A stretch of DNA of 64,000 nucleotides, taken from NCBI GenBank assembly GCA_032158295.1, contig CM063253.1, positions 9,455,001 to 9,519,000 on the forward strand, read 5' to 3'. The translations under genes and the position numbers were made by a program. Positions 58,201 to 64,000 of the stretch are shown here, piece by piece. The notes beneath the pieces were generated by a model. It saw only the letters and a program-made list of their open reading frames with translations, did no database searches and was not told where the DNA came from. The stretch is from Pycnopodia helianthoides. Taxonomy: Eukaryota; Echinodermata; Asteroidea; Forcipulatida; Asteriidae. Every line of letters begins with the position of its first letter. The first letter of the stretch is position 1.

Positions 58201-60005
58201 GTTCCACAAAGCTGCTAAAAATACAGAGAACTGCTTGGCCCTAGACAAGTTTTACCCACCAAAAACTGGTTACCAGGGGATGGGAGGGGGGAACTTGTGA
58301 ATGAAAAACAAAATAGTTAAGTAACAGTTTAGTTTTTGTTTCAGAAGATCTGGCCCCCATTTCAATCAGTCATGGTTTTTGGCAATCTTCTTAACAAAGG
58401 TTACAATAGATCCATCAGTTTATAAGTCTCGCCCACTGTATCAACTTTCTATCAACAGCGCCCGTCATGGGCAGCACGTAGGATACCCATGTCTTGCTCA
58501 GCCCCGAGCTACACACAAAAGACACGACGCAGCAATCCGAATGGTGGAAACTTGATTGACATGTCTGACTTTCGGGAAACATATGAGGTTGTTATTGGCC
58601 AATGCATTAAGGGGCGGCACTGAAAGTAAATGGATTGGTCAACTAGAAGAACGCAAAAGAGTAAGAAAAGAACTGGAAGAGCAAACTGCTTTCCATTCAC
58701 TAGTTTTCAACAGATATACTGCCCAACCAACATGTGAACATTTTCTTTCTTTGGGGGGGGGGGGTTTGACTGTCATTTTTTCAACTTTGATAGTGTTTCC
58801 TTGACTTCCCTTCAAAATCAGCACTGGTTTGAACATTATAATCAGTGAGCTTTCAGAATCAAACAAATCAGTTTTCTCAACAACCAATCCCGTACTTTGT
58901 CTTCAACTTAAAATTGATCCCTACTTCACTGAGTCACAAACCTCTCAAGAAGCTCTCCCACCATTGCACTGACCACTCTCTAATACTCTTCAATACTCCT
59001 TCATCAATTTCCATTATTATTATCACCCCCACCCCCCCCCCACCCTCCCCCCGCCCTCCCATTGGCTAAAAGTACAAAGCGACAGAGTGGAACTAAAGGA
59101 AACACTGGGAACACCTAAGGGCATGCTTGCTGCCTTTCCTTAAAGGAATCAAGACAGCGGTCTGGAAAGATTCAAATTTGGATATTGAGAACAGAAGATA
59201 TCTACATATATTCGGTTAGAAGATATCTAATTATGACTCCAGGCAACGGGAGGATGTTTTTGAAAGAGTGGAATAATAAAACTGACCTCTGACCTTCCGA
59301 GTGATCTTCGTATCAGGTAGATATAAATTAGCAGTTGTCAGGCCTGGATTTTTATCTTTGCGAGGGCAAGGCATTTTCCATTTTGCACAGGGCACTTCCA
59401 TTTGAAAATCTTAAAGTCTATGGAAAACTTTTGAAGGGGCATCAAGGCCAAGACCAGGGGCAACACAGGCCATGGCCTCCGTGGCCTCCGTGTAATTCCA
59501 GGCCTGAGTTGCTAAAGGAACTTAGGCATGATGAAGGCACCTTAACATAGTACCAAGTTAACTCTCCTGCTGGTGTGATACATGTAACAGCAGTCACTGA
59601 TTCACAACAAATTTTCCCAAGATGAACCAGTAAATTTTCCTGTTTAAGCTATATGATTACTTTTGTATATTATTTTTGTTTTGTATTTACTTGATTACAC
59701 ATCCAACAGCACAATTAGTGGCAATAACAGGATGAATAGAAAACAAGAAGAAATGTTCAGTTTTAGATGTGGGAGAAAAACCCAAATGGCGAATCCCAAG
59801 GACTTTTTTTTTGCAGAAAGCACCAATTATTATACAACACTTATCACACCTTGGTGCAAGGGCTTGAAAAGTATCAGTCTTACCATGCAGATGGAGTCAA
59901 ATGGGATGAGGGAAGAGAAAAAGATGGTCCTCTCTACCTCCGTGAAGTGATCTGGAACGCTAGGAAGATTCATGGCCAGGATACGACGCTTGCAAACCTC
60001 CAAGG
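19494..60005 (-). CDS. MSH5: MutS homologue 5, meiotic recombination protein (19 exons, 5' end missing)
   Basis: MSH5 pairs with MSH4 as MutSgamma, a nuclear clamp that stabilises meiotic recombination intermediates and promotes crossovers. Nineteen exons, all with GT-AG borders and compatible phases, give 2075 nt: 690 residues plus stop, collinear with human MSH5 from about residue 147 to its end. They cover the connector (LEVCKRRIL onward), the lever and clamp (WFMRP, EGLSLFG), and the ATPase domain. The ATPase domain contains Walker A GPNASGKS, the FMIDLNQ motif, Walker B LVIIDEF followed by GKGT, a SHFHS switch histidine, and the dimerisation helices [10 protein letters not shown]. The N-terminal mismatch-recognition domain I is weak or absent in this family. 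The upstream exons (about 145 residues) are not visible before 64000. The gene shares its 3' intergenic region with HNMT copy B. Introns carry minisatellites, SINEs and MITEs. Confidence 0.95.
19882..19993 (+). mobile_element. tRNA-derived SINE (long-variable-arm type)
   Basis: Contains an A-box-like AAGCGGTCAAGCACACTGG, a long variable arm and a B box GTGGGTTCGAGTCCC. Resembles a class II tRNA head (Ser/Leu-like) but lacks a clean acceptor stem. Related copies lie at about 52944-53061 and 63730-63833 (both minus) and a fragment at 26690-26750. Confidence 0.65.
19999..20323. mobile_element. TTAA-flanked MITE downstream of MSH5 exon 18
   Basis: AGGCACTGGACACTATTGG left end, TTAA at 19995-19998 and 20324-20327. 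The central palindrome GACCTCACGCGTGAGGTC is notable. Related to 32785-33140. Confidence 0.75.
20964..21101 (-). CDS. MSH5: MSH5 exon 18 of those found
   Basis: 138 nt, 46 codons, [16 protein letters not shown] then [16 protein letters not shown], as in human SHTAAQAGLPDKLVARGKE. Donor gtaaag. Confidence 0.95.
21743..21961 (-). CDS. MSH5: MSH5 exon 17 of those found (Walker B)
   Basis: 219 nt, 73 codons. [20 protein letters not shown] carries Walker [10 protein letters not shown] carries the switch histidine. The donor gttcgg is a poor match beyond GT, but phase and the next exon (TMEV, human TMET) demand it. Confidence 0.95.
23580..23720 (-). mobile_element. tRNA-derived SINE (GCTAGATGGCTTTGGTAAAGC head)
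   Basis: The minus strand shows an A-box-like segment, then CCGGAGGTCGCAGGTTCAGG and the GTTCAACCCAA tail shared with copies at about 30957-31199, 39890-40110, 48590-48815 (minus) and 40137-40318, 61216-61483 (plus). Confidence 0.65.
23852..23971. mobile_element. GGCC-ended MITE, copy 4, forming part of the MSH5 splice donor
   Basis: 120 bp with ends GACCGCATCCCAACTGCGGC and the inverse of GGCCGTGTCTGAACTGG, TTA at 23849-23851 and 23972-23974. On the minus strand it begins four bases after MSH5 exon 16. Confidence 0.85.
23976..24125 (-). CDS. MSH5: MSH5 exon 16 of those found
   Basis: 150 nt, 50 codons, [17 protein letters not shown] to [11 protein letters not shown], as in human. The donor gtaagg is built partly from an adjoining MITE and its target duplication. 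Confidence 0.97.
24389..24428. repeat. Poly-G / poly-C hairpin
   Basis: About 15 G, a 12-base loop, then about 13 C. Similar in form to 4737-4770; in the MSH5 intron 5' of exon 16. Confidence 0.75.
24652..25034. mobile_element. AGGAACATTACAG-family MITE, copy 3
   Basis: 383 bp, 22-bp-class inverted ends, TTAA at 24648-24651 and 25035-25038. The best preserved copy in the window. Confidence 0.9.
25276..25776. mobile_element. TTAA-flanked MITE, longer type
   Basis: 501 bp, short ends AGGCACCTGG / CCAGGTGACT, TTAA at 25272-25275 and 25777-25780. The centre is GC-rich and unlike the other copies. Confidence 0.65.
25998..26214 (-). CDS. MSH5: MSH5 exon 15 of those found (Walker A)
   Basis: 217 nt. 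[33 protein letters not shown], and the P-loop [14 protein letters not shown] at the exon end. Human has [14 protein letters not shown]. Donor gtgagc. Confidence 0.97.
26340..26463. mobile_element. Palindromic MITE (CATCGCTGAGGTCAAA ends)
   Basis: Left CTCGCTGATGTCAAAGGAAG, right TTTGACCTCAGCGATGGCGG, core TTGGCTAAGAGTTGTG. Related segments at 13430-13495, 27255-27290, 29645-29745 and 39612-39735. Confidence 0.6.
27022..27118 (-). CDS. MSH5: MSH5 exon 14 of those found
   Basis: 97 nt. [20 protein letters not shown] to MDYAAELD aligns with human ETLLMYQLQCQVLARAAVL to LDLASRLD. Acceptor tacacag, donor gtaggt. Confidence 0.92.
27430..27618. mobile_element. GGGCCC fold-back element, copy 1
   Basis: Starts GGGCCCATTTTCATTGAGC and ends GCTCTATGAAATTGAGCCC, with inner TTGGCTGGTAACCTTATTC. 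Diverged member of the family at 29141-29333. Confidence 0.7.
27682..27723 (-). CDS. MSH5: MSH5 exon 13 of those found (42 nt)
   Basis: [14 protein letters not shown] corresponds to human ELDALLGDLHCEIR. Acceptor tatttcag, donor gtacgt. Confidence 0.92.
27973..28018 (-). CDS. MSH5: MSH5 exon 12 of those found (46 nt)
   Basis: [15 protein letters not shown] matches human FLSEEKLHYRSARTK. Acceptor tcttcag, donor gtaaac. Confidence 0.92.
29141..29333. mobile_element. GGGCCC fold-back element, copy 2
   Basis: Inverted ends GGGCCCAATTTCATAGAGCT and continuing GCTTAAGC, nearly perfect for about 29 bp. Partial copies near 21190, 25910, 31200-31336 and 34145. Confidence 0.85.
30120..30200 (-). CDS. 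MSH5: MSH5 exon 11 of those found
   Basis: 81 nt, 27 codons. LGYLLAIP and [11 protein letters not shown] match human IGFLLSIP and SDFEINGLDFM. Donor gtatgt. Confidence 0.92.
30775..30884 (-). CDS. MSH5: MSH5 exon 10 of those found
   Basis: 110 nt. [20 protein letters not shown] corresponds to human [20 protein letters not shown]. Acceptor cttcgtag, donor gtgaga. Confidence 0.92.
31336..31996. repeat. 27-bp minisatellite in an MSH5 intron (about 24 units)
   Basis: Unit GCCAGTGTGCCTGGCAGAGG plus GTCGTAA (27 bp). The divisible-by-three unit keeps several frames open on both strands; these ORFs are artefacts, not genes. Lies between MSH5 exons 9 and 10. Confidence 0.95.
32049..32121 (-). CDS. 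MSH5: MSH5 exon 9 of those found
   Basis: 73 nt. [20 protein letters not shown] matches human [20 protein letters not shown]. Acceptor tctgcag, donor gtaagc. Its donor side faces the 31.3-32.0 kb minisatellite about 55 bp away. Confidence 0.93.
32606..32662 (-). CDS. MSH5: MSH5 exon 8 of those found
   Basis: 57 nt, 19 codons [19 protein letters not shown], aligned to human EFSDDLHHIASLIGK. Donor gtaagg. Confidence 0.9.
32785..33140. mobile_element. TTAA-flanked MITE in an MSH5 intron
   Basis: AGGCAGTGGATACTTTTGG left end and ...AAAAGTATATCCTGCCT right end, TTAA both sides (32781-32784, 33141-33144). Central palindrome around GGCTTCAGGCATGAAGCC. A partial relative lies at 47980-48106. Confidence 0.85.
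33411..33640. repeat. Intronic duplication, copy 1
   Basis: About 230 bp, closely similar in direct orientation to 34197-34422, e.g. GACTCTGGCAAGAGGCAACA in both. MSH5 exon 7 lies between the copies. Confidence 0.85.
34006..34077 (-). CDS. MSH5: MSH5 exon 7 of those found
   Basis: 72 nt, 24 codons, [15 protein letters not shown] onward. Acceptor tatttcag, weak donor gtgctt. Confidence 0.9.
34197..34422. repeat. Intronic duplication, copy 2, ending at an MSH5 donor
   Basis: Similar to 33411-33640; the match runs to the donor of MSH5 exon 6, so the donor gtcaga lies within the repeat. Confidence 0.85.
34423..34485 (-). CDS. MSH5: MSH5 exon 6 of those found
   Basis: 63 nt, 21 codons: [21 protein letters not shown]. 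The weak donor gtcaga coincides with the edge of a duplicated intron segment. Confidence 0.9.
35128..35266 (-). CDS. MSH5: MSH5 exon 5 of those found
   Basis: 139 nt, phase 2 to 0. [13 protein letters not shown] and RQDAISFFM correspond to human LWFTRP and SRLDVIQFF. Acceptor atatgcag, donor gtaagt. Confidence 0.92.
35453..35694. mobile_element. GGGCCC fold-back element, long near-perfect hairpin
   Basis: Arms of roughly 85 bp: from GGGCCCAATTTCATAGAGCT through TTGCTTAGCATGAAATTTC to ACCAACCAAATTTCCA, all present inverted on the other side. The loop is about 60 bp. Confidence 0.9.
35740..36065. repeat. Diverged tandem duplication (about 165 bp units)
   Basis: Two units share AGTGCTAGAGA/AGCACTAGAGA, GTAGATCAA/CTAGATCAA, GAGCAGGA and AAATTTCTTATCCCT-like blocks. 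A related pair is at 45411-45648. Confidence 0.6.
36566..36685. repeat. 29-bp minisatellite, about 4 units
   Basis: Unit CGAATGTACACTCAACTGTA plus GATTTGTTA. The motif AATCTACACT and AGTGTAGATT recurs at about 36860-36930 in inverted form. Confidence 0.9.
37143..38251. repeat. 27-bp minisatellite in an MSH5 intron (about 41 units)
   Basis: Unit GTGCCTGGGTTTGAGTTTTG plus GCARGAG (27 bp), with A/G variants at few positions. Long ORFs in five frames follow from the 27-bp period and are not genes. Lies between MSH5 exons 4 and 5. Confidence 0.97.
38610..38655 (-). CDS. MSH5: MSH5 exon 4 of those found (46 nt)
   Basis: Very short exon: (G)[14 protein letters not shown](R), aligned to the human GILNRCHCKWGEKLLR block. 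Acceptor tttttag, donor gtagga. Found from the phase constraint between its neighbours. Confidence 0.85.
38993..39114 (-). CDS. MSH5: MSH5 exon 3 of those found
   Basis: 122 nt. Encodes the [13 protein letters not shown] block and KEGLSLF. Two AGs are possible at the acceptor (tag then ag); phase with the previous exon picks the upstream one, making the junction codon TT|A. Donor gtaaat. Confidence 0.9.
39173..39540. mobile_element. TTAA-type MITE next to MSH5 exon 3
   Basis: AGGCACAGTATAAGTTTTG left, ...ACCAAACGTGTACTGTGCC right; TTAA intact on the left only. Homologous to 18418-18766. Begins 58 bp upstream of the exon 3 acceptor. Confidence 0.8.
39612..39735. mobile_element. MITE with CCATCTTTGATGAAA ends
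   Basis: CCACCATCTTTGATGAAA and TTTCATCAAAGATGGCAAG are inverted around a core containing CACAGCTCTCAGCCAATGAT. Confidence 0.7.
39890..40320. mobile_element. Two tRNA-like SINE copies in inverted orientation
   Basis: Minus-strand copy (tRNA-like head at 39935-40013) followed by a plus-strand copy whose head begins near 40280 (GGGCTAGATATCTCAGTTGG). The bodies, with GGTTGTATCCTAAACTTGGG, face each other. Confidence 0.75.
40972..41081 (-). CDS. MSH5: MSH5 exon 2 of those found
   Basis: 110 nt, phase 0 to 2. [20 protein letters not shown] is near-identical to the human [20 protein letters not shown]. Donor gtgagt. It is preceded by an 18.8 kb intron. Confidence 0.93.
42660..42850 (+). mobile_element. 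Non-LTR retrotransposon ORF2 fragment, frame-broken
   Basis: Plus strand, across two frames, gives a [19 protein letters not shown] block then [13 protein letters not shown], the C-terminal end of CR1/Jockey-type reverse transcriptase polyproteins (usual form AFSNAAPELWNSLP). Dead fragment. Confidence 0.7.
46221..46265. repeat. Poly-T run of about 45
   Basis: An uninterrupted T tract. It may be the complement of a retroposed poly-A tail; the length may be unreliable in an assembly. Confidence 0.85.
48590..48815 (-). mobile_element. tRNA-derived SINE
   Basis: Minus-strand head near 48665-48600 (AGCTCAGTTGGTAGAGC) and body with GGGGTGCCAGTCAGAAGCC. A partial GGCC-ended MITE follows at about 48830-48950. 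Confidence 0.7.
50865..51222. repeat. Tandem duplication, about 170-bp units
   Basis: GTTAAAAGAGGCAGAGCACA and ATCTTAAGATGAGTCAAGAT occur in both halves. No coding meaning recognised. Confidence 0.8.
52190..52582. repeat. 23-bp minisatellite (about 17 units)
   Basis: Unit TGGTGAATGAGAAAGGCAAG plus AAG. The plus strand is almost pure purine with T. The Ser/His/Leu-rich minus-strand ORFs across it are by-products of the repeat. Confidence 0.92.
52944..53061 (-). mobile_element. tRNA-derived SINE (long-variable-arm type), second copy
   Basis: Minus strand: GGCCGAGCAGGCAAAGCGC head, GTGTTTCTGATCAGCAGAG arm and GTGGGTTCGAGTGCCGG B box, followed by CTTGACACTTGTGTCCTT. Confidence 0.7.
59884..60005 (-). 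CDS. MSH5: MSH5 exon (1st found here)
   Basis: 122 nt. The acceptor gcattttcag completes a codon begun in an unseen upstream exon. Encodes [16 protein letters not shown] to PFDSICM, matching the human block with FLSSIIPFD. Donor gtaaga. Confidence 0.9.
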
Positions 60006-60276
60006 CTGAAAATGCAACAAGGGGACGTCGTGTGAATATCTCGTCAATATCAACCAGAGAAACAAAACAACGTTCTCTCAAAATGATAAGTAAAGTAATT
60101 TTAGGGCAGGGGGTATATACGGGGGAAAAATGACTGTGCATTTAGAATGTCGAATAGAAAGGACGGACCTTTCAAGACAAAGACTGGGAGCCTTCCAGAA
60201 CCGAGACTGCCATCTCCCATCCCAGACCGAGTCCAAGACTTCAAAAGGTCTAGAGATGGTCTTGAGACCGAGACCT

Positions 60277-60474
60277 GGGCCCAATTTCATATATAGACTT
60301 GCTAAAAGTACCAAAAAAGTAAAGCAGAACAAAATTATGCTTACCAGAATATAAGGTTACCAGCCAAAATACCATATTCACATGTATCATTTGTGACTGG
60401 TATTCTACTCATTTTTGCTCAGCTCAAATGTTTAAAGCAAAATTTTCTCACTGCTTAAGCAGCTCTATGAAATC
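60277..60474. mobile_element. GGGCCC fold-back element, copy upstream of MSH5 exon 1 found
   Basis: Starts GGGCCCAATTTCATATATAG, ends CTTAAGCAGCTCTATGAAAT. The core matches 27430-27618 and 29141-29333. Confidence 0.75.
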
Positions 60475-60849
60475 CAAATTAGGCCCTTATCGGCCTTATT
60501 TCATGGCCTGCTTTTTGATAAAAAGAAAATACCTTGGAAGTTTTTAATCTAGTCAAAGCTGTTTTTATGGAATGGTCTGCGTTATGAGATAAATTTATGG
60601 ACCCGATGAGCTCCTTGGGAGTTAGATGGGGACAAATTATTGGCACGTGTGTATACCTGCATATGGTAACACAGGTGCAAATTGGTTTAAACATGTTGCT
60701 CGATAACTTAAGGATTTGATTGAATATTTCCTGAAGCCCTCGTGTTTTTGCACACTCGTATCCACAAGAGAGCAATTTTAATTTTAAAAAACGATATTTA
60801 AAATTGCATCTTGGGCTGTTGCTCAAACATCAGAGGTTATGTCTTTTCA

Positions 60850-61000
60850 ATCACTGAGTGAAGGGTCTGGAATACTACGGCAGGTAGGTGATGGGACTGT
60901 GCCTTTATGATGATGATACGAGCATGACAGTTTGGCACACAGTCAAAATACGTAATGAGAAAGATATTTGGGCAACGCAGATTCGTTCTTTGAAAAAATA
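60850..61000. repeat. Inverted partner of 61500-61620
   Basis: Reverse complement shares CCAAATATCTTTCTCAT, GACTGTGTGCCAAA and AAGGCACAGT with 61500-61620. The two inverted arms are about 500 bp apart. Confidence 0.75.
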
Positions 61001-61045
61001 CAAATCGTAGAATAACAAGCAGTGGCAGCAATTTTAGGAATTTTA

Positions 61046-61144
61046 GAAAGACCAGCAGGATCTAAAATGTAGCCTGAAGAAGTCCTAAGAGGATAACTGG
61101 TAACGATATGAATTTGGGATTCTAGTAAATAAGAGACTGTCTTA
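61046..61144 (+). mobile_element. Retroelement 3' tail, duplicate
   Basis: GAAAGACCAGCAGGATCTAA to AAATAAGAGACTGTCTT, nearly identical to 61962-62061. Confidence 0.75.
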
Positions 61145-61215
61145 AAAAAAAATTAAAGTAATGAACTAGGTCAGTCAGTTTCCCTTGTGGTTTATTTATT
61201 GGATACTTGAAATGA

Positions 61216-61483
61216 AAAAGTCGCATCCCTTTAAGGTGATCCCTCTGCTGCCACTTCCCAGGTTGTATTATAAACTTGGATTTGATCCCTGGCTACACGG
61301 CAGTTAACGATTTCATGGCTTCTGACTGGCACCCCCGAAAAAAGATATTGACAAAATAGGGAGACCACCAACATAGGGCTAGATAGCTCAAAATGGTGGA
61401 GTGCTGGAACATTAATCCAGAGGTCGTTGGTTCAAATCCCTGCTATAGTCAATTTTTCTTTGTTAAACCCCAAATTATAATTT
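61216..61483 (+). mobile_element. tRNA-derived SINE, plus strand
   Basis: Body with CTTCCCAGGTTGTATTATAA, GCTTCTGACTGGCACCCC, then a tRNA-like head GGGCTAGATAGCTCAAAATG and B box TTGGTTCAAATCCC, ending in an AT-rich tail. Confidence 0.8.
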
Positions 61484-61769
61484 TTTTAAAGAACAAATCT
61501 GCGATGGCCCTATAGCCAAATATCTTTCTCATGACACACTCTGACTGTGTGCCAAATGTCATGCTTGTATCATCAAAGGCACAGTTCCCCCAACTATTTA
61601 CCCTATCTGCTCCGCTAGAACAGTCTTCCTTTACACTACAAGACAATGGCCTCCATCAACTGATTTCAAATCTTCCTCTATTTTTTCAAGAGCAAAATGT
61701 ATGGTGCTGTGAACATTGAGTGAGGAATAAGTGACCTATAAATTCTACAATTAAAAACAGGAATAATAA

Positions 61770-62061
61770 TGACCCAGAAGTGCCAAGACTTGGCCAGAGA
61801 ACTTTTTGGCAGGTAACAGTGAAAGTAGACCCTGTGGTGGTTGGAGCACTTGGCATCATTCCAAATAAGGCACTGGAGAAACATCTCGGTCAGATTGGCA
61901 CAACTGTGAGCCGTATATCTACGACAGAATGCAGCCCTCTTGGGAAAAGCGAAGATCCTGCGAAAGACCAGCAGGATCTAAGATGTAGCCCGAAGAAGTC
62001 ATAGCAGGATAGCTGGCAATGATATGAATTTTGGGATTACAGTAAATAAGAGACTGTCTTT
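61770..62061 (+). mobile_element. Retrotransposon reverse-transcriptase C-terminal remnant
   Basis: Reads QVTVKVDPVVVGALGIIPNK, then LEKHLGQIGTTVSRISTTEC and CSPLGKSEDPAKD. This matches the conserved end of invertebrate non-LTR reverse transcriptases (VIPVVIGALGTIPK and ARILRRVL-type motifs), followed by the 3' tail. 5'-truncated and disrupted. Confidence 0.8.
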
Positions 62062-62229
62062 AAGGGCGGTAGAGGGCGCTGTTTGAAAGCGACCAGTAGG
62101 GACGCTGTACATGTACAACGTATGTAATGGGTGAAAGGTCAGCAGATAACTCTCAGAGAGATTTACCAAATGTGAAAATTCCTTTAAAAATGGCTTGCGG
62201 GCCTGGGTTCCTCCTTAATCTAGGCCTAG

Positions 62230-62420
62230 AACCTCCCAGATGATACAATTCAGGAGGTTTATGGACTCTGTGCATCACCAGAAATACAATAAGCTATAGC
62301 TTTGGACACAATGCAGACTATTTCTTCTGCTTTCTGGGACTGCTTCACTTCTTCCAAGAAAATCTGAAGGCTCAAGGAGGCTTTGAGAAAATCCTGAAAT
62401 AAGGAAAAAAATCCTGAGAA
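62230..62420. repeat. Dispersed repeat shared with 22690-22860
   Basis: Both contain CAGGAGGTTTAYGGACTSTR-like and GCATCACCAGAAATACA blocks and an AAAAAAATCCTG end. This similarity argues against the minus-strand ORF here being an exon. Confidence 0.7.
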
Positions 62421-63279
62421 ATCTAATACCCTGACATTCAAATGTTAACATGATTTGGAAGAATATTTAGGGCTTTCATTTTTGGGGAAAATCCACAAGA
62501 CCACCAGGGCTTGTTGCTCAAAATCAGGGTCGGTTTCACAAAGCACTAAGATTCATCTTAAGGTGAGTTGTCAGTATCACCATGGAGATTTGTACTGTGA
62601 CATCACTCTTTGCTTAGCAATTAAGAGTGATTTGCACTTTAAAGATCATTCTTTACTCTTTGTGAAATTCGAGCCCTGGACCAGAATTGTTTCTACAAGA
62701 CCAGTTTGACATGCATTTAACTGTTTGTATTTGAACAAGCTCTGAGACCATGTAAGAGAAGATTTATCTGATTTGTCTTTATGAGTTTCAAGTACACTTC
62801 ATAACTCAATAGAATTGAAAGGTATTTTATCAGACTCAAAGTCAACGTTTGAACATAATTTGTTTTTGTTCAAGATATTACAACATATTATTATTCTTTC
62901 ATTAATATTCAATTAACTGTACAGGCCCGACACTCAAACTTGTGGCCTCGGGGAGGTCCGGTGTAAAATTTGAGCCCTAATACTGAGGGATCTGAGGGAG
63001 GGGAGAATGTATGTACACATATATATATAGCGCACCCACAGAACTCTGTAAAGTATTTACTTTGTCTCAGTCCATTGCTATCATCATAATTGAAGCGGAA
63101 CTCCAGGCCTACAGTACGTGCTCACATTAGCCGGATCGATGCTGAGTCCCATGTTTTGATTTCTTCCCCATCATCTTTGGTGTGTTCTCAACAGGTTCCT
63201 CACAAATTTAACAGGAATTCGACATTAAGACGGTTACTGATGTGCGTCAGTCATTTCTTCATTTCAACCAGCCTTGACA

Positions 63280-63387
63280 ATGCCGGCAAAAAAGAGAGAG
63301 GTCTCCAGAGGACGCAGACCCAAGACGTCCCTGTGGGGTTGCATGCTAAGCCCGGAGAAGGAGGGTGAAGGTCGTGGAAAAACTTGA
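63280..63387 (+). other. Small basic ORF (35 aa), unassigned
   Basis: MPAKKREVSRGRRPKTSLWG onward to GEGRGKT and TGA. Lysine/arginine-rich and unlike the surrounding AT-rich sequence. It could be repeat-derived or a small exon; no function claimed. Confidence 0.2.
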
Positions 63388-63479
63388 AGACAGAGACAGG
63401 AACCATAGCCCCTGCTTCATTCCATTGCAAGGGAATTCTGGTAACAAAAAGGGTCTTTGACTGAATAATAACTACTAGT

Positions 63480-63833
63480 ATAATATTATAATAACAAGGT
63501 TTTTATACAGCGCTTTCTAGAGGGCGGTATATCAATTATCGTGACACAAGCGTCTCAAAGCACTTCTTGATATTTTGTCAAAACAAGTTTTTTTGAAGCT
63601 TTTGAATCATGAGACCCAATTAATGTAGCACCTTGTAAGGGTTTACAAGATGCTGTTGCACACTCAGCAGCCACTGCCAGAAAAAAAGAAAAAAAAACGG
63701 GGCAAACACTTACATCCAATCCGAAGGACGGAGTTAAGTGTCTTGCTTAAGGACACAAGTGCCAAGAGCGGGACTCGAACCACACCACTCTTAAGTCCAG
63801 TGTGCTTGAACGCTAGGCCACAACACACAGCAC
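63480..63833 (-). mobile_element. Retroelement tail and tRNA-like SINE
   Basis: 63480-63600 carries ACAGCGCTTTCTAGAGGGCG and an AT-rich start like L2/CR1 3' ends; 63730-63833, minus, carries the long-arm tRNA-like head with GGTTCGAGTCCCGCTC. Confidence 0.55.
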
Positions 63834-64000
63834 CACTGAAAACTGTAGTAGACTGAAAACCCAACTTTCTGCCTCAATTTTTTGGGGGGTTGGTGAATAA
63901 GAGAACATCACACATGCACCTTTACATATGTAATGTAAGTCAAGAACACAGGGAGTTGGATAGACACTGTGGGCCCTTCGTTTGGCAGAGGAAGAAGACC

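Larger units (their letters stand above)
41082..59883 (-). other. 18.8 kb MSH5 intron, no nested gene supported
   Basis: Contains a retrotransposon fragment, SINEs, a 45-base poly-T (46221-46265), tandem repeats at 45411-45648, 50865-51222 and 52190-52582, and many G or C homopolymers. I checked the longer ORFs (for example 55401-55733 and 43811-44002) and recognise no domain. A lineage-specific nested gene cannot be excluded by eye. Confidence 0.6.

Noticed and set aside
62259..62441. Minus-strand ORF considered as an upstream MSH5 exon (LQIFLEEVKQ resembles a helical segment)
   Set aside because: The region is similar to a dispersed repeat at 22690-22860, and its phase and sequence do not fit the human N-terminal region convincingly.

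Overview
The window is animal nuclear DNA: long introns, GT-AG splice sites, tRNA-derived SINEs, non-LTR retrotransposon remnants and dense small inverted-repeat transposons. The two recognisable gene families (histamine N-methyltransferase-like methyltransferases and the meiotic MutS homologue MSH5), together with the repeat style, suggest a marine deuterostome invertebrate, most likely an echinoderm. The species is an inference; nothing here proves it.

Three genes are supported. Two HNMT-like genes lie head to head: copy A on the minus strand (coding 3460 down to 1220) and copy B on the plus strand (15170 to 18232). Each has three coding exons with identical intron phases, and each predicts exactly 297 residues. 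They are an inverted duplication about 11.7 kb apart. Both keep the SAM-binding motif but differ from human HNMT at three remembered histamine-contact positions, so their substrate may not be histamine. From 19494 to 60005, minus strand, runs MSH5. I rebuilt 19 consecutive in-frame coding exons giving 690 residues plus the stop, from about human position 147 to the C-terminus, including the whole ATPase domain. The N-terminal exons were not found and probably lie beyond 64000. HNMT copy B and MSH5 converge tail to tail.

The rest is mostly mobile and repetitive DNA. (1) 3.7-6.6 kb holds an hAT-like element and a transposon nested at three levels. (2) 8.3-9.5 kb holds non-LTR retrotransposon 3' ends. 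(3) 10.0-11.1 kb is a segment bounded by an 18-bp perfect inverted repeat and containing a small SAP-like ORF. (4) The MSH5 introns hold SINEs, fold-back elements, MITEs with TTAA target duplications, and four minisatellites (27, 27, 29 and 23 bp units). (5) The first MSH5 intron seen here is 18.8 kb (41082-59883), with no gene that I can support inside it.

The most interesting observation concerns a roughly 120-140 bp MITE with GGCC ends and a TTA duplication. It abuts 5' splice sites in two unrelated genes: MSH5 after its 16th exon here, and HNMT copy A after exon 2. In MSH5 the donor GTAAGG is made of one host G, the TAA duplication and the first GG of the element. Insertion into a GTAA donor therefore rebuilds a good donor. 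This gives a simple mechanism by which such elements could enter splice sites without breaking the gene.
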